DNA of 5,640 nt, taken from the NCBI GenBank assembly GCA_000434475.1, contig FR879568.1, forward strand, positions 2,167-7,806, written 5' to 3'. This DNA is from Dialister sp. CAG:486 (lineage in GTDB: Bacteria; Bacillota; Negativicutes; Veillonellales; Dialisteraceae). The translations under genes and the position numbers were made by a program. The notes beneath the pieces are model-generated. The model saw nothing but the letters and a program-made list of their open reading frames with translations. It had not been told where the DNA came from and made no database searches. Below are positions 1-5,544 of the stretch, piece by piece (position 1 is the stretch's first letter; each line of letters starts with the position of its first letter).

Positions 1-146
1 AGTCGGAGGAGCTTCTCGCCTTCCGCCTCGTGACGATACACAATCTTTTCTTCCTGCTCCAGTTTATGCGTGATATGCGACAGGCGATCATAGATGGAAA
101 CTTCACAGAGTTCAGAGAGCGCTTCATGGCGGGCTATCATCGGTGA
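1..146 (+). CDS. tgt: Queuine tRNA-ribosyltransferase (Tgt), C-terminal end only, cut by the window edge
   Basis: This is the last 47 codons of Tgt, read from base 3 and ending at the TGA at 144-146. Bases 1-2 belong to a codon cut by the edge. The decoded tail has the typical Tgt ending: an EELL start, the TIHNL motif, a hydrophobic helix with LLQFMRDMRQAI, and a final EFRERF before the stop. Tgt exchanges guanine 34 in GUN-anticodon tRNAs for preQ1 (bacteria) as a step in queuosine synthesis; that is family knowledge. Its place directly upstream of yajC-secD-secF matches the classical bacterial order, which supports the call. The zinc site and catalytic aspartates lie outside the window. 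The opposite strand is also open here (from 158 leftwards), but it has no ribosome binding site and is a shadow. Confidence 0.9.
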   Translation, partial: SEELLAFRLVTIHNLFFLLQFMRDMRQAIIDGNFTEFRERFMAGYHR

Positions 147-193
147 TCTCAGCTCCATTTACAACATTTTGACACATAATTAGAAAATAACTA

Positions 194-223
194 CAGACAA
201 CGATCATCAAAGTATGGTAAAAT
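194..223 (+). promoter_or_regulatory. Candidate sigma-70-type promoter of the yajC-secDF operon
   Basis: An extended -10 element TGGTAAAAT lies at 215-223 (TG at 215-216, hexamer TAAAAT at 218-223). A weak -35 CAGACA lies at 194-199 with an 18-bp spacer. Transcription would start near 230, giving a leader of about 26 nt before yajC. A better-looking -35, TTGACA, sits at 169-174 but has only a poor partner (TACAGA, 192-197). No terminator hairpin is visible between tgt and this site, so read-through from tgt is also likely. Confidence 0.45.
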
Positions 224-242
224 AAATACTATATGATTTGAC

Positions 243-250
243 GGAGGTGA
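243..250 (+). promoter_or_regulatory. Ribosome binding site of yajC
   Basis: GGAGGTGA is a near-perfect Shine-Dalgarno sequence, 5 nt before the ATG at 256. It decides the start: the in-frame TTG at 238 lies upstream of this site and is not used. Confidence 0.85.
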
Positions 251-255
251 ATCAA

Positions 256-753
256 ATGGAACAGGTAATGAATTTCGTCAGTCTGGCATGGCCATTTCTG
301 GTGCTGGTCGGTATTATGTATTTCTTCATGTATCGCCCGCAGCAGAAGCTGAAGGTGGAAAGAGGTCGTTTCCTGATGTCCCTGAGAAAAGGGGATCATG
401 TAGTAACGGCTGGAGGCATTCATGGGACGATCAAAGTATTGCGTGATAAATACGTAGAGCTGGAGATCGCACCGAAGGTCGTCATCAAAGTAGAAAAAAC
501 CGCTATTCAGCATGGTGATGTGAAGCTCATCGACGAAGAGACCGCCAAGAAAGCCGGTGCGGCAGCCCTGGGTGCTGCTTCGGAAGAACAGGTCATGAAT
601 CAGACCAAACACAAAGACGAACCGGAAACCGAAGTGGTGGAAGAGGTCGTCGAAGTGGATGATCCGAAAGATGCCGGCACGGAAGTGGTCGAGGAAGTCG
701 TCGAGGTCGAAGATAAAGACGCTTCTAAAGACAAAAAAGAGGAAAAGAAATGA
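256..753 (+). CDS. yajC: Preprotein translocase subunit YajC, with a long repeated acidic tail
   Basis: YajC is a small inner-membrane protein that joins SecD and SecF in the accessory part of the Sec translocon. The protein is 165 aa. One membrane helix spans about residues 7-25 and is followed by the family signature MYRPQQK (25-31). A small beta-rich domain (about 36-92) contains LRKGDHVVTAGGIHG, which matches the conserved GD-V-T-GGI-G core. Residues from about 93 on are unusual: an alanine-rich linker, then a charged tail holding two copies of TEVVEEVVEV(D/E)D and a lysine-rich end. Many YajC proteins are only about 85-120 aa, so this tail is an extension. The ATG at 256 is chosen because of the strong ribosome binding site. 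The stop codon overlaps the next start as ATGA, which suggests translational coupling. Family assignment is firm; the role of the tail is unknown. Confidence 0.95.
   Translation: MEQVMNFVSLAWPFLVLVGIMYFFMYRPQQKLKVERGRFLMSLRKGDHVVTAGGIHGTIKVLRDKYVELEIAPKVVIKVEKTAIQHGDVKLIDEETAKKAGAAALGAASEEQVMNQTKHKDEPETEVVEEVVEVDDPKDAGTEVVEEVVEVEDKDASKDKKEEKK
628..726 (+). repeat. Imperfect tandem repeat inside yajC (two units, 17 and 16 codons)
   Basis: Residues 125-141 and 142-157 of YajC both begin TEVVEEVVEV, followed by DD or ED and a KDA motif. The two DNA copies differ mostly at third codon positions (for example gaagtggtggaagaggtc against gaagtggtcgaggaagtc). The amino-acid repeat is therefore better kept than the bases, which suggests selection on the protein or an old duplication. 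Confidence 0.8.
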
Positions 754-1343
754 TAGAGACGGATACTCCTTCCGTGACACGGAAGAAGGAAATCCGCCAG
801 AAGATGCTCGCCTTACGGCGGGCTCTTTCTGCTACTGACATGGAAGCTATGGGCCTCGCTCTGGCGGATCGGATCTGCGAGTCGGCCGTGTATCAGAAAG
901 CCCATCGCATCATGGCTTATCTTTCCATGAAGGGAGAAGCCGATCTCGATCTTTTCATCCGCCGCGCTCTTTCTGATGGGAAAGAGATCTACATCCCTGT
1001 ATGTCTGCCGGGAAAGCAGATGGAGGCGGGACGGCTCATGGATATGGAGCATTTCATCCAAGGGCCGTATGGCCTGCGGGATCTGTCCAAGGGCTATGAA
1101 GCCATAGCGCCGGACATGCTTGATCTAGTCCTCGTACCGGGGACTGCGGGAACAGAAAGCGGCGCGCGCCTGGGGATGGGAGCCGGATACTATGACAGGT
1201 ATCTGGCAAAGATCTCTTATGAAAAAAGGATCATGACATTGTGGGATTTCCAAGTCGTAGATTTCCTCCCTGAAGAGCCCTTCGACCAGTGCATGGCCGG
1301 TATCATTACAGAGAAACGAAGTATCATCACGAAAAGAGGTTGA
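750..1343 (+). CDS. 5-formyltetrahydrofolate cyclo-ligase (5,10-methenyl-THF synthetase)
   Basis: This enzyme uses ATP to convert 5-formyltetrahydrofolate to 5,10-methenyltetrahydrofolate in the cytoplasm, returning stored or inhibitory folate to one-carbon metabolism. The 197-aa length is normal for the family (called MTHFS, YgfA/Fau or YqgN). Visible marks are a basic N-terminal helix RKKEIRQKMLALRRAL (11-26), YLSMKGEAD (57-65), and the signature LGMGAGYYDRYL (141-152), close to the usual RLGYGGGYYDR-L. The end, LPEEPFDQCMAGIITEKR (173-190), matches the usual P-E-P-D--IITE tail. The usual aspartate a few residues before the signature (FD in many homologues) is not obvious; TES is found there. 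The ATG at 750 overlaps the yajC stop, and AGAGGA at 738-743 is its ribosome binding site. It sits between yajC and secD in one operon, although no direct link to secretion is known. Confidence 0.93.
   Translation: MIETDTPSVTRKKEIRQKMLALRRALSATDMEAMGLALADRICESAVYQKAHRIMAYLSMKGEADLDLFIRRALSDGKEIYIPVCLPGKQMEAGRLMDMEHFIQGPYGLRDLSKGYEAIAPDMLDLVLVPGTAGTESGARLGMGAGYYDRYLAKISYEKRIMTLWDFQVVDFLPEEPFDQCMAGIITEKRSIITKRG
1335..1340 (+). promoter_or_regulatory. Ribosome binding site of secD, supporting a TTG start
   Basis: AGAGGT lies 7 nt before the TTG at 1348-1350, inside the last codons of the folate gene. No in-frame ATG occurs until residue 53, which is past the first membrane helix and the GLDLQGG motif. 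The TTG is therefore the only reasonable start. Confidence 0.7.
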
Positions 1344-1347
1344 AGTT

Positions 1348-2595
1348 TTGGAAAAGAAAAGGAACAGCAGCGTCAGAAGCGGCGCGCTCATCCGATTCTG
1401 GGTCGTTATCGCGGCCATTATCGGAATTTTCCTTGCGAGCGTAGGCTGGCTGGCTGGGCATATCCGTCAGGGCCTTGACTTGCAGGGCGGCACGCATATC
1501 GTCATGCAGGCTGAGGATACCGAAGAAAATAAGGTCACCAATGAGGCGATCACGCAGGTCATCAATATCATGCAGAAGCGTGTCAATGAAATGGGTCTGA
1601 CGGAACCGATCATCCAGCGTGAAGGGGCGAACCGTATCATCATCGAGCTGCCGGGTGAAAAGGATCCGCAGAAGGCCATCGAAACCATTGGCAAGACCGC
1701 TGTCCTCCAGTTCAAGGATGAGGAAGGCAATGTCAAGCTGACGGGAGAAGACCTGAAAAATGCAAAAGAACAGATGGGGCAGAACAAGCAGCCGCTCGTT
1801 GCTCTGGAATTTTCCGATGAGGGGGGAAAGAAATTCGGCGCCCTCACCGCAGCAAATATCGGCCGTCATATCGGGATCTATCTCGACGGAGAGCTCCTGA
1901 CGAATCCGGTCGTCAATGAAGCCATCACCGGCGGCTCCGCTGTCATCACGGGGCAGAGAACGCTCGAAGAAGCGAAGGATCTTGCGATTCTTCTCCGAAG
2001 CGGTGCGCTTCCGGTCAAGGTTTCCGTCATGGAAGTCCGTACCGTCGGTCCGTCTCTTGGACAGGACTCGAAGGATAAGTCCGTCGTGGCTTTCACCATC
2101 GGTCTCTCTCTGGTCGTTATTTTCATGCTGGCCGTGTACCGTATGGCCGGCTTTGTCGCGGATGTGGCGCTTCTTGTGTATGTCCTCATCCTTCTGGGCA
2201 TCCTGAATATGCTGCACGCGACGCTGACACTTCCAAGTGTGGCGGGCGTCATTCTGTCCATCGGTATGGCGGTCGATGCGAATGTCCTCATCTTTGAACG
2301 ATTCAAAGAAGAGATCGCATCCGGCAAGATGCTTAGGCTGGCTGTCCAGTCCGGCTTCAAACGTGCATTTGTCACCATCTTTGATGCGAATATGACTGTC
2401 ATCATCACCTCCTGCATCCTCTTCTTCCTGGGCAGTGCGACGGTGAAGGGGTTCGCCTTCTCGCTCGGTCTTGGTGTCGCTGTATCCATGTTCACGGCGA
2501 TCACCGTCAGCCGTACACTGCTCATGTTCCTCATCGATGCGAACTGGATCCATAACCCCTGGTGGTTTGGCGGAAAAAGGGGGTACGATAGATAA
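1348..2595 (+). CDS. secD: Protein translocase subunit SecD
   Basis: SecD is an RND-type membrane protein that works with SecF and SecYEG and uses the proton or sodium gradient to pull exported proteins out on the outer face of the membrane. The protein is 415 aa, the short form usual in Firmicutes. It has an N-terminal membrane helix (about 16-36), then GLDLQGGT (42-49), which marks the start of the outside P1 domain (about 45-235). RTVGPSLGQD (231-240) ends that domain, and five further membrane helices follow (about 245-400). GMAVDANVLIFERFKEE (306-322) carries Asp310, the membrane aspartate tied to ion coupling in this family. FDANMT (345-350) and GSATVKGFAFSLGLGV (362-377) are also standard. 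It starts 4 bp after the folate gene at a TTG. Its TAA shares one base with the secF ATG. All expected motifs are intact. Confidence 0.97.
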   Translation: MEKKRNSSVRSGALIRFWVVIAAIIGIFLASVGWLAGHIRQGLDLQGGTHIVMQAEDTEENKVTNEAITQVINIMQKRVNEMGLTEPIIQREGANRIIIELPGEKDPQKAIETIGKTAVLQFKDEEGNVKLTGEDLKNAKEQMGQNKQPLVALEFSDEGGKKFGALTAANIGRHIGIYLDGELLTNPVVNEAITGGSAVITGQRTLEEAKDLAILLRSGALPVKVSVMEVRTVGPSLGQDSKDKSVVAFTIGLSLVVIFMLAVYRMAGFVADVALLVYVLILLGILNMLHATLTLPSVAGVILSIGMAVDANVLIFERFKEEIASGKMLRLAVQSGFKRAFVTIFDANMTVIITSCILFFLGSATVKGFAFSLGLGVAVSMFTAITVSRTLLMFLIDANWIHNPWWFGGKRGYDR

Positions 2596-3521
2596 TGTTC
2601 AACAGCTTTGATTTTATCGGTAAACGAAAGCTCTGGTTCGGCTTTTCCGGACTTCTGATCATTCTTTCCGTTGTGTCCATCATCCTCTTCCGTTTCAACT
2701 GGGGGATTGATTTCACAGGCGGCACCATTCTGGAGCTGGCATTTCCCAAGAATGTCACGGTAGAAGAGGTGCGTGACGGTCTTCGCGCGGATGGTCTTGA
2801 AACAGCGACCATTCAGCTTTCCGGCAGCAATATGCAGGGAGAGTCCGGCGATGACGTCATCATCCGTACCAGAAACCTCTCTGCGGAAGAAGCACAGACG
2901 GTCGTTTCTCATGTGAAGGATAAAGTCGGCGAAGCCGAAGTGAAGCGCATCGAGACTGTTGGTGCCGTGATCGGTTCTGAGGTCACGAAGAATACACTTC
3001 TCAATGTCATCCTGTCCTTCGGCGCGATGATCCTCTATATGTCTATCCGCTTTGAGCACCGTATCGCACTGTCTGCGATCGTAGCGATCTGCCATGATAT
3101 CCTGATGGTGCTCGGTGTCTTTGCATTCTTCCATCTGGAAGTCGATGCATCCTTCCTTGCGGCGATCCTGACGGTCCTTGGCTACTCCATGAATGAATCC
3201 GTCGTCATCTTCGACCGTATTCGTGAAGCCATTCATACCCATCGCCGGACGGACAGCTTTGCGAAACTGGCCAATGATTCCATTCATCAGACCATCCGTC
3301 GTTCCCTCTATACACTGACTACGACGCTCTTCTGCGTGGCCTCACTCTACTTCTTCGGCGGCGATACCACGAGAAACTTCGCACTGGTCATGCTGATCGG
3401 CTTCATCTCCGGGGCCTACTCCTCTGTGTGCGTAGCGACATCTTTGTGGGTCACATGGCATGAACATACCGGAAGCGCTAGAAATGCGTCTTCGCGCGAA
3501 GAGAAGAGATCGAAAGCATAG
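2595..3521 (+). CDS. secF: Protein translocase subunit SecF
   Basis: SecF is the partner of SecD in the SecDF-YajC complex, the ion-driven late step of Sec export. The 308-aa length is normal. It has a first membrane helix (about 14-32), the motif WGIDFTGGTILEL (36-48), an outside domain (about 45-130) ending in ETVGAVIGSE (120-129), and five more helices (about 133-290). LGYSMNESVVIFDRIREA (195-212) is the membrane signature; many homologues have Asp where Glu201 is seen, though this site varies. RRSLYTLTTTLF (235-246) and FGGDTTRNFALVMLIGFISG (254-273) complete the pattern. A basic tail follows and the gene stops at the TAG at 3519-3521. The start overlaps the secD stop as TAATG. The only Shine-Dalgarno-like run, GGGGGT at 2579-2584, is rather far away, so coupled re-initiation is likely. 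Nine bases later the operon terminator begins. Confidence 0.97.
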   Translation: MFNSFDFIGKRKLWFGFSGLLIILSVVSIILFRFNWGIDFTGGTILELAFPKNVTVEEVRDGLRADGLETATIQLSGSNMQGESGDDVIIRTRNLSAEEAQTVVSHVKDKVGEAEVKRIETVGAVIGSEVTKNTLLNVILSFGAMILYMSIRFEHRIALSAIVAICHDILMVLGVFAFFHLEVDASFLAAILTVLGYSMNESVVIFDRIREAIHTHRRTDSFAKLANDSIHQTIRRSLYTLTTTLFCVASLYFFGGDTTRNFALVMLIGFISGAYSSVCVATSLWVTWHEHTGSARNASSREEKRSKA

Positions 3522-3530
3522 GTGGTATAA

Positions 3531-3580
3531 AAAAAGGGGCTGTGAAGAAATGAATCCTCATTTCTTCACAGCCCCTTTTT
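3531..3580 (+). terminator. Operon terminator: 23-bp perfect hairpin, usable in both directions
   Basis: The left arm (3531-3553) and right arm (3558-3580) are perfect reverse complements around the 4-nt loop ATCC. The arm is AAAAA, then GGGGC, then TGTGAAGAAATGA. The A and T runs at the ends make it a Rho-independent terminator for both strands. It stops the yajC-secF operon on the + strand and could block transcription entering from the right. The length and lack of mismatches are unusual. Confidence 0.92.
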
Positions 3581-3595
3581 ACTTTGCTTTCATTT

Positions 3596-3615
3596 GGTTC
3601 AGGGTTCAGGGTTCA
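3596..3615. repeat. 7-bp tandem repeat GGTTCAG, nearly three copies
   Basis: GGTTCAG at 3596-3602, GGTTCAG at 3603-3609, then GGTTCA at 3610-3615. The last copy runs into AGTCTC, so the end reads like the T-loop of a tRNA (GGTTCAAGTC). No tRNA body lies upstream, because the operon terminator is there. This is therefore a tandem repeat and at most a tRNA-end remnant. Confidence 0.75.
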
Positions 3616-3625
3616 AGTCTCTCGT

Positions 3626-3646
3626 GGCGGCTTCGCCGCCTTTTTT
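3626..3646 (+). terminator. Second small intrinsic terminator-like hairpin
   Basis: GGCGGC (3626-3631) pairs with GCCGCC (3635-3640) around TTC, followed by six T (3641-3646). The form is that of a textbook Rho-independent terminator. It may back up the 3531-3580 terminator, or it may be part of the dispersed palindromes that follow. Confidence 0.65.
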
Positions 3647-3671
3647 AGAAGATGGTATTCTCGTATCGTAG

Positions 3672-3720
3672 CCTTCCCCTTTAGGGGAAGGTGCCCCGCA
3701 GGGGCGGATAGGGTGACTAT
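3672..3720. repeat. REP-like element: two adjacent GC-rich hairpins plus conserved-looking tail
   Basis: The first hairpin is CCTTCCCCT (3672-3680), loop TT, AGGGGAAGG (3683-3691), a perfect 9-bp stem. One base later the second is GCCCC (3693-3697), loop GCA, GGGGC (3701-3705). The tail GGATAGGGTGA (3706-3716) follows. Paired short hairpins with a GGAAGGTG...GGATAGGGTG frame resemble dispersed intergenic repeats of Firmicutes. The structure is seen directly; the repeat-family assignment is inference from memory, because only one copy is in view. Confidence 0.6.
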
Positions 3721-3826
3721 GGCATGAAAGACAGCTGGGATAAGGTTTCCCGGTTACTCCTATGAGAGCTGCAAGTCCCCCGCAGCAGATTGAACGCGAA
3801 AATGAGATGATCGTTATTCTACATCG

Positions 3827-4064
3827 CCTTTTTTGTGTGGATCGTCAGCCGATAAATGCTTGGAACCGGTGTCCGTTGAGGCTCCTGTTTGGGTAAAAGA
3901 GGAGCCATCTTTGCAGCTTTTTGGCATCAGTGCTCCATGATAGCTTCTGGATGCAAAGAACCCGTGGCGATTCATGAAACAGCCGAAGCCTCTGTAGGGG
4001 GCTTGATAGAAGAAGTGATCCGTAAGATAAAAAAACCGCGCTTCCGAAGGGCAGCGCGGTTTTT
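3827..4064 (+). ncRNA. Candidate structured non-coding RNA ending in an intrinsic terminator
   Basis: Hand folding gives a closed multi-helix structure. The closing helix pairs 3836-3845 with 4015-4024 (10 bp, four of them G-U). Inside are a hairpin 3880-3886/3900-3906 (GGCTCCT with AGGAGCC), a long arm 3908-3915/3952-3959 (TCTTTGCA with TGCAAAGA) with further pairing inside (ATCA 3926-3929 with TGAT 3938-3941), and a hairpin 3986-3992/3998-4004 with one G-U pair. Six bases after the closing helix comes the 4031-4064 terminator. The G-U pairs would be A-C mismatches on the other strand, so the + strand is favoured. A weak promoter (TTGAAC 3790-3795, 19 bp, TATTCT 3815-3820) would start near 3827. 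The size and the hairpin on the 3' side recall 6S RNA, but the branched interior does not fit well. I recognise no known riboswitch core. No gene follows on this strand, so a stand-alone RNA is more likely than a leader. Confidence 0.35.
4031..4064 (-). terminator. Bidirectional intrinsic terminator of the AGCS symporter gene
   Basis: AAAAACCGCGC (4031-4041) pairs perfectly with GCGCGGTTTTT (4054-4064). On the - strand the stem is CCGCGCT/AGCGCGG, extended past one mismatch by CC/GG, and ends in seven T (complement of 4029-4035). It begins 10 nt after the symporter stop codon. On the + strand it ends in five T and could terminate the candidate RNA to its left. Confidence 0.9.
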
Positions 4065-4074
4065 CAAATACAGA

Positions 4075-5499
4075 TTATTCTTTATAGTTGTTTTCCTTAT
4101 CCCACCAGTAGATGCCTTTTTGGCTGGGGAGGACATTTTTATGGAAGAACGGTGTCTGAATGCCTTCCTTGAGCTGACGTTCATAATCTTTGAGGCACGC
4201 ATTGGCCTGCGGGAAGAGAAGGAGGATGGCAGTGACGTTTGTCAGTATCATGAAAGCCATGAAGAGGTCGGCGAGATTCCAGACGAGCGGGAGGTCAGCC
4301 TGAGAGCCCCAAAAGATCATGACAGCGATGCAGAGACGGAAAAGATTGAGCGGCCATTTCTTTTTGGTCAGATGGCCGATATTGATCTCCCCATAGTAGT
4401 AGTTGCCGATGAGGGAGGTGAAGGCGAAGAGGAAGATCAGGATGGAGACGGCTTTCGGAGCCATCGGGCCAAAGTACTGGGCAAGATCCCATTGGATGAG
4501 CTCGATGCCGGTGAGACCGGTCGAAGTATAGTCGCCTGTCAGGAGGACGATGAATGCGGAAGCAGAGCAGATGAAGAGCGTATCGACATAGACGCCGAAG
4601 GACTGGATGAGACCCTGCACAGCCGGGTGACTGGCGTCTGCGGTAGCTGCTGCATTCGGTACAGAGCCTTCGCCGGCCTCGTTCGAGAAGAGACCGCGCT
4701 TGAAGCCGGTCAGGACGGCAGCGCCCATGCCGCCGCCAAAGACTGCCTGGAAGTCAAAAGCATCGCGGAAAATGATGCCAAAGACGCGGGGCATTTCTGT
4801 GATGTTGAAAAGCATGATGCCAAGCGTGATCAGGATGTAAATGCCGGCCATGATCGGGACCATCCATTCCGTGACGCGGGCGATACGGCCCATGCCGCCG
4901 CAGATGACAGCCATAGCGAGGACAGTGACGACACCGCCGATGAGCATGCGGTCAAGTCCCAGAGAGGAGGAAAGTGCGAGCGCGATGGTATTCGACTGGA
5001 CGGAGTTGTAGATCATGCCATAGGTGACAGAGATCAGAATGGCAAAAATCGCTGCCCACAGACCATGCCCGAGACCATTTTTCAGGTAGTAAGCCGGACC
5101 GCCGCGGAATCCGGTGCCGTCTTCGCGCGGGACTTTATAGATCTGTCCGAGCGTACTTTCTACGAAGCCTGTCGCTGAGCCGATGATGGCGATGAACCAC
5201 ATCCAGAAAATCGCGCCCGGACCGCCCGCTGTGATAGCGATGGCGATGCCGGCAATGTTGCCGACGCCGACACGGGATGCCGTGCTGACACAGAAGGCCT
5301 GAAACGGGGAGATCTCATTACCGGCGGTCTTTTTGCCGGCACTCTCTGTGATGAGAGAAAACATTTTTGTAAAATAGCGGATCTGTACGCCGCGTGTGCG
5401 GACGGTAAAGTAGAACCCGGCACCCACCAGAAGAATGATGATCACCGAGGACCAGAGAAATCCATTGATTTCTGAAACAATAGCGTTGAGCGCTTCCAT
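4075..5499 (-). CDS. Sodium:alanine/glycine symporter, AGCS family
   Basis: This is an inner-membrane secondary transporter that takes up alanine or glycine (or both) with sodium, as known for the AGCS (SAF, TC 2.A.25) family. The 474-aa product has about 11 hydrophobic segments. Family marks are NEISPFQAFCVSTASRVGVG (61-80) running into NIAGIAIAI, the signature GGPGAIFWMWFIAIIG (92-107, a near match to the PROSITE pattern with Phe102 at an aliphatic position), FRGGPAYYL (131-139) and RGLFSNEAGEGSVPNAAATA (268-287). The charged end (about 435-474) is cytoplasmic. The start at 5499 is chosen because AAGGAGGT lies just upstream; the in-frame ATG at 5541 falls at about the predicted transcription start and has no binding site. 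The gene is a single unit, convergent with secF, with its own promoter and terminator. The exact substrate cannot be read from sequence; names such as alsT or dagA would be guesses. Confidence 0.95.
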   Translation of the reverse strand: MEALNAIVSEINGFLWSSVIIILLVGAGFYFTVRTRGVQIRYFTKMFSLITESAGKKTAGNEISPFQAFCVSTASRVGVGNIAGIAIAITAGGPGAIFWMWFIAIIGSATGFVESTLGQIYKVPREDGTGFRGGPAYYLKNGLGHGLWAAIFAILISVTYGMIYNSVQSNTIALALSSSLGLDRMLIGGVVTVLAMAVICGGMGRIARVTEWMVPIMAGIYILITLGIMLFNITEMPRVFGIIFRDAFDFQAVFGGGMGAAVLTGFKRGLFSNEAGEGSVPNAAATADASHPAVQGLIQSFGVYVDTLFICSASAFIVLLTGDYTSTGLTGIELIQWDLAQYFGPMAPKAVSILIFLFAFTSLIGNYYYGEINIGHLTKKKWPLNLFRLCIAVMIFWGSQADLPLVWNLADLFMAFMILTNVTAILLLFPQANACLKDYERQLKEGIQTPFFHKNVLPSQKGIYWWDKENNYKE

Positions 5500-5502
5500 G
5501 AT

Positions 5503-5510
5503 ACCTCCTT
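5503..5510 (-). promoter_or_regulatory. Ribosome binding site of the AGCS gene
   Basis: AAGGAGGT on the - strand, followed by ATC and the ATG at 5499-5497. The match to the anti-Shine-Dalgarno is full, although the spacing (4 nt after GGAGG) is short. It fixes the start 14 codons inside the longest open frame. Confidence 0.85.
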
Positions 5511-5544
5511 GGAAACTGAATGAGAGATAATAGCCAATCATCTT

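Larger units (their letters stand above)
3581..4030. other. Gene-free stretch packed with repeats and hairpins
   Basis: No ORF here has a ribosome binding site or recognisable product. From left to right it holds a 7-bp tandem repeat (3596-3615), a small terminator-like hairpin (3626-3646), a double-hairpin REP-like element (3672-3720), a weak hairpin (GCTGC 3768-3772 with GCAGC 3782-3786), and a multi-helix stretch that may be a non-coding RNA (3836-4024). Nothing clear is seen in 3721-3767 or 3787-3826, apart from a weak promoter candidate. Confidence 0.7.

Noticed and set aside
1..158. Open frame on the - strand starting at 158 and running off the left edge (52 codons)
   Set aside because: It has no ribosome binding site and lies opposite the clear C-terminus of Tgt (TIHNL and EFRERF motifs) on the + strand.
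229..780. 183-codon - strand frame opposite yajC
   Set aside because: Phe/His/Asp-rich product is the mirror of the Glu/Lys/Val-rich YajC tail; no binding site or family match.
1327..2553. 408-codon - strand frame opposite secD
   Set aside because: Full-length SecD with all motifs is on the other strand. The antisense frame is charged, low-complexity and unlike any family I know.
1878..3287. 469-codon - strand frame opposite secD/secF
   Set aside because: Spans two well-supported genes; a shadow caused by codon use that leaves few antisense stops.
3460..3648. 62-codon + strand frame over the end of secF and the terminator
   Set aside because: It reads through both arms of the 3531-3580 terminator and the GGCGGC hairpin, so it is not a gene.
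3690..4030. RNase P RNA, tmRNA, SRP RNA, T-box or cobalamin riboswitch
   Set aside because: None of the hallmark conserved sequences of these classes could be found by eye on either strand.
3500..4070. CRISPR array
   Set aside because: The repeats are short tandem or palindromic units with no regular spacers.
3889..5178. 429-codon + strand frame opposite the AGCS gene
   Set aside because: It runs across the AGCS terminator and is antisense to a clear transporter; its Asp/Glu/His-rich product is the usual mirror of a hydrophobic protein.
5499..5541. AGCS start at the upstream ATG at 5541
   Set aside because: It lies at about the predicted transcription start, lacks a binding site, and AAGGAGGT sits directly before the ATG at 5499.
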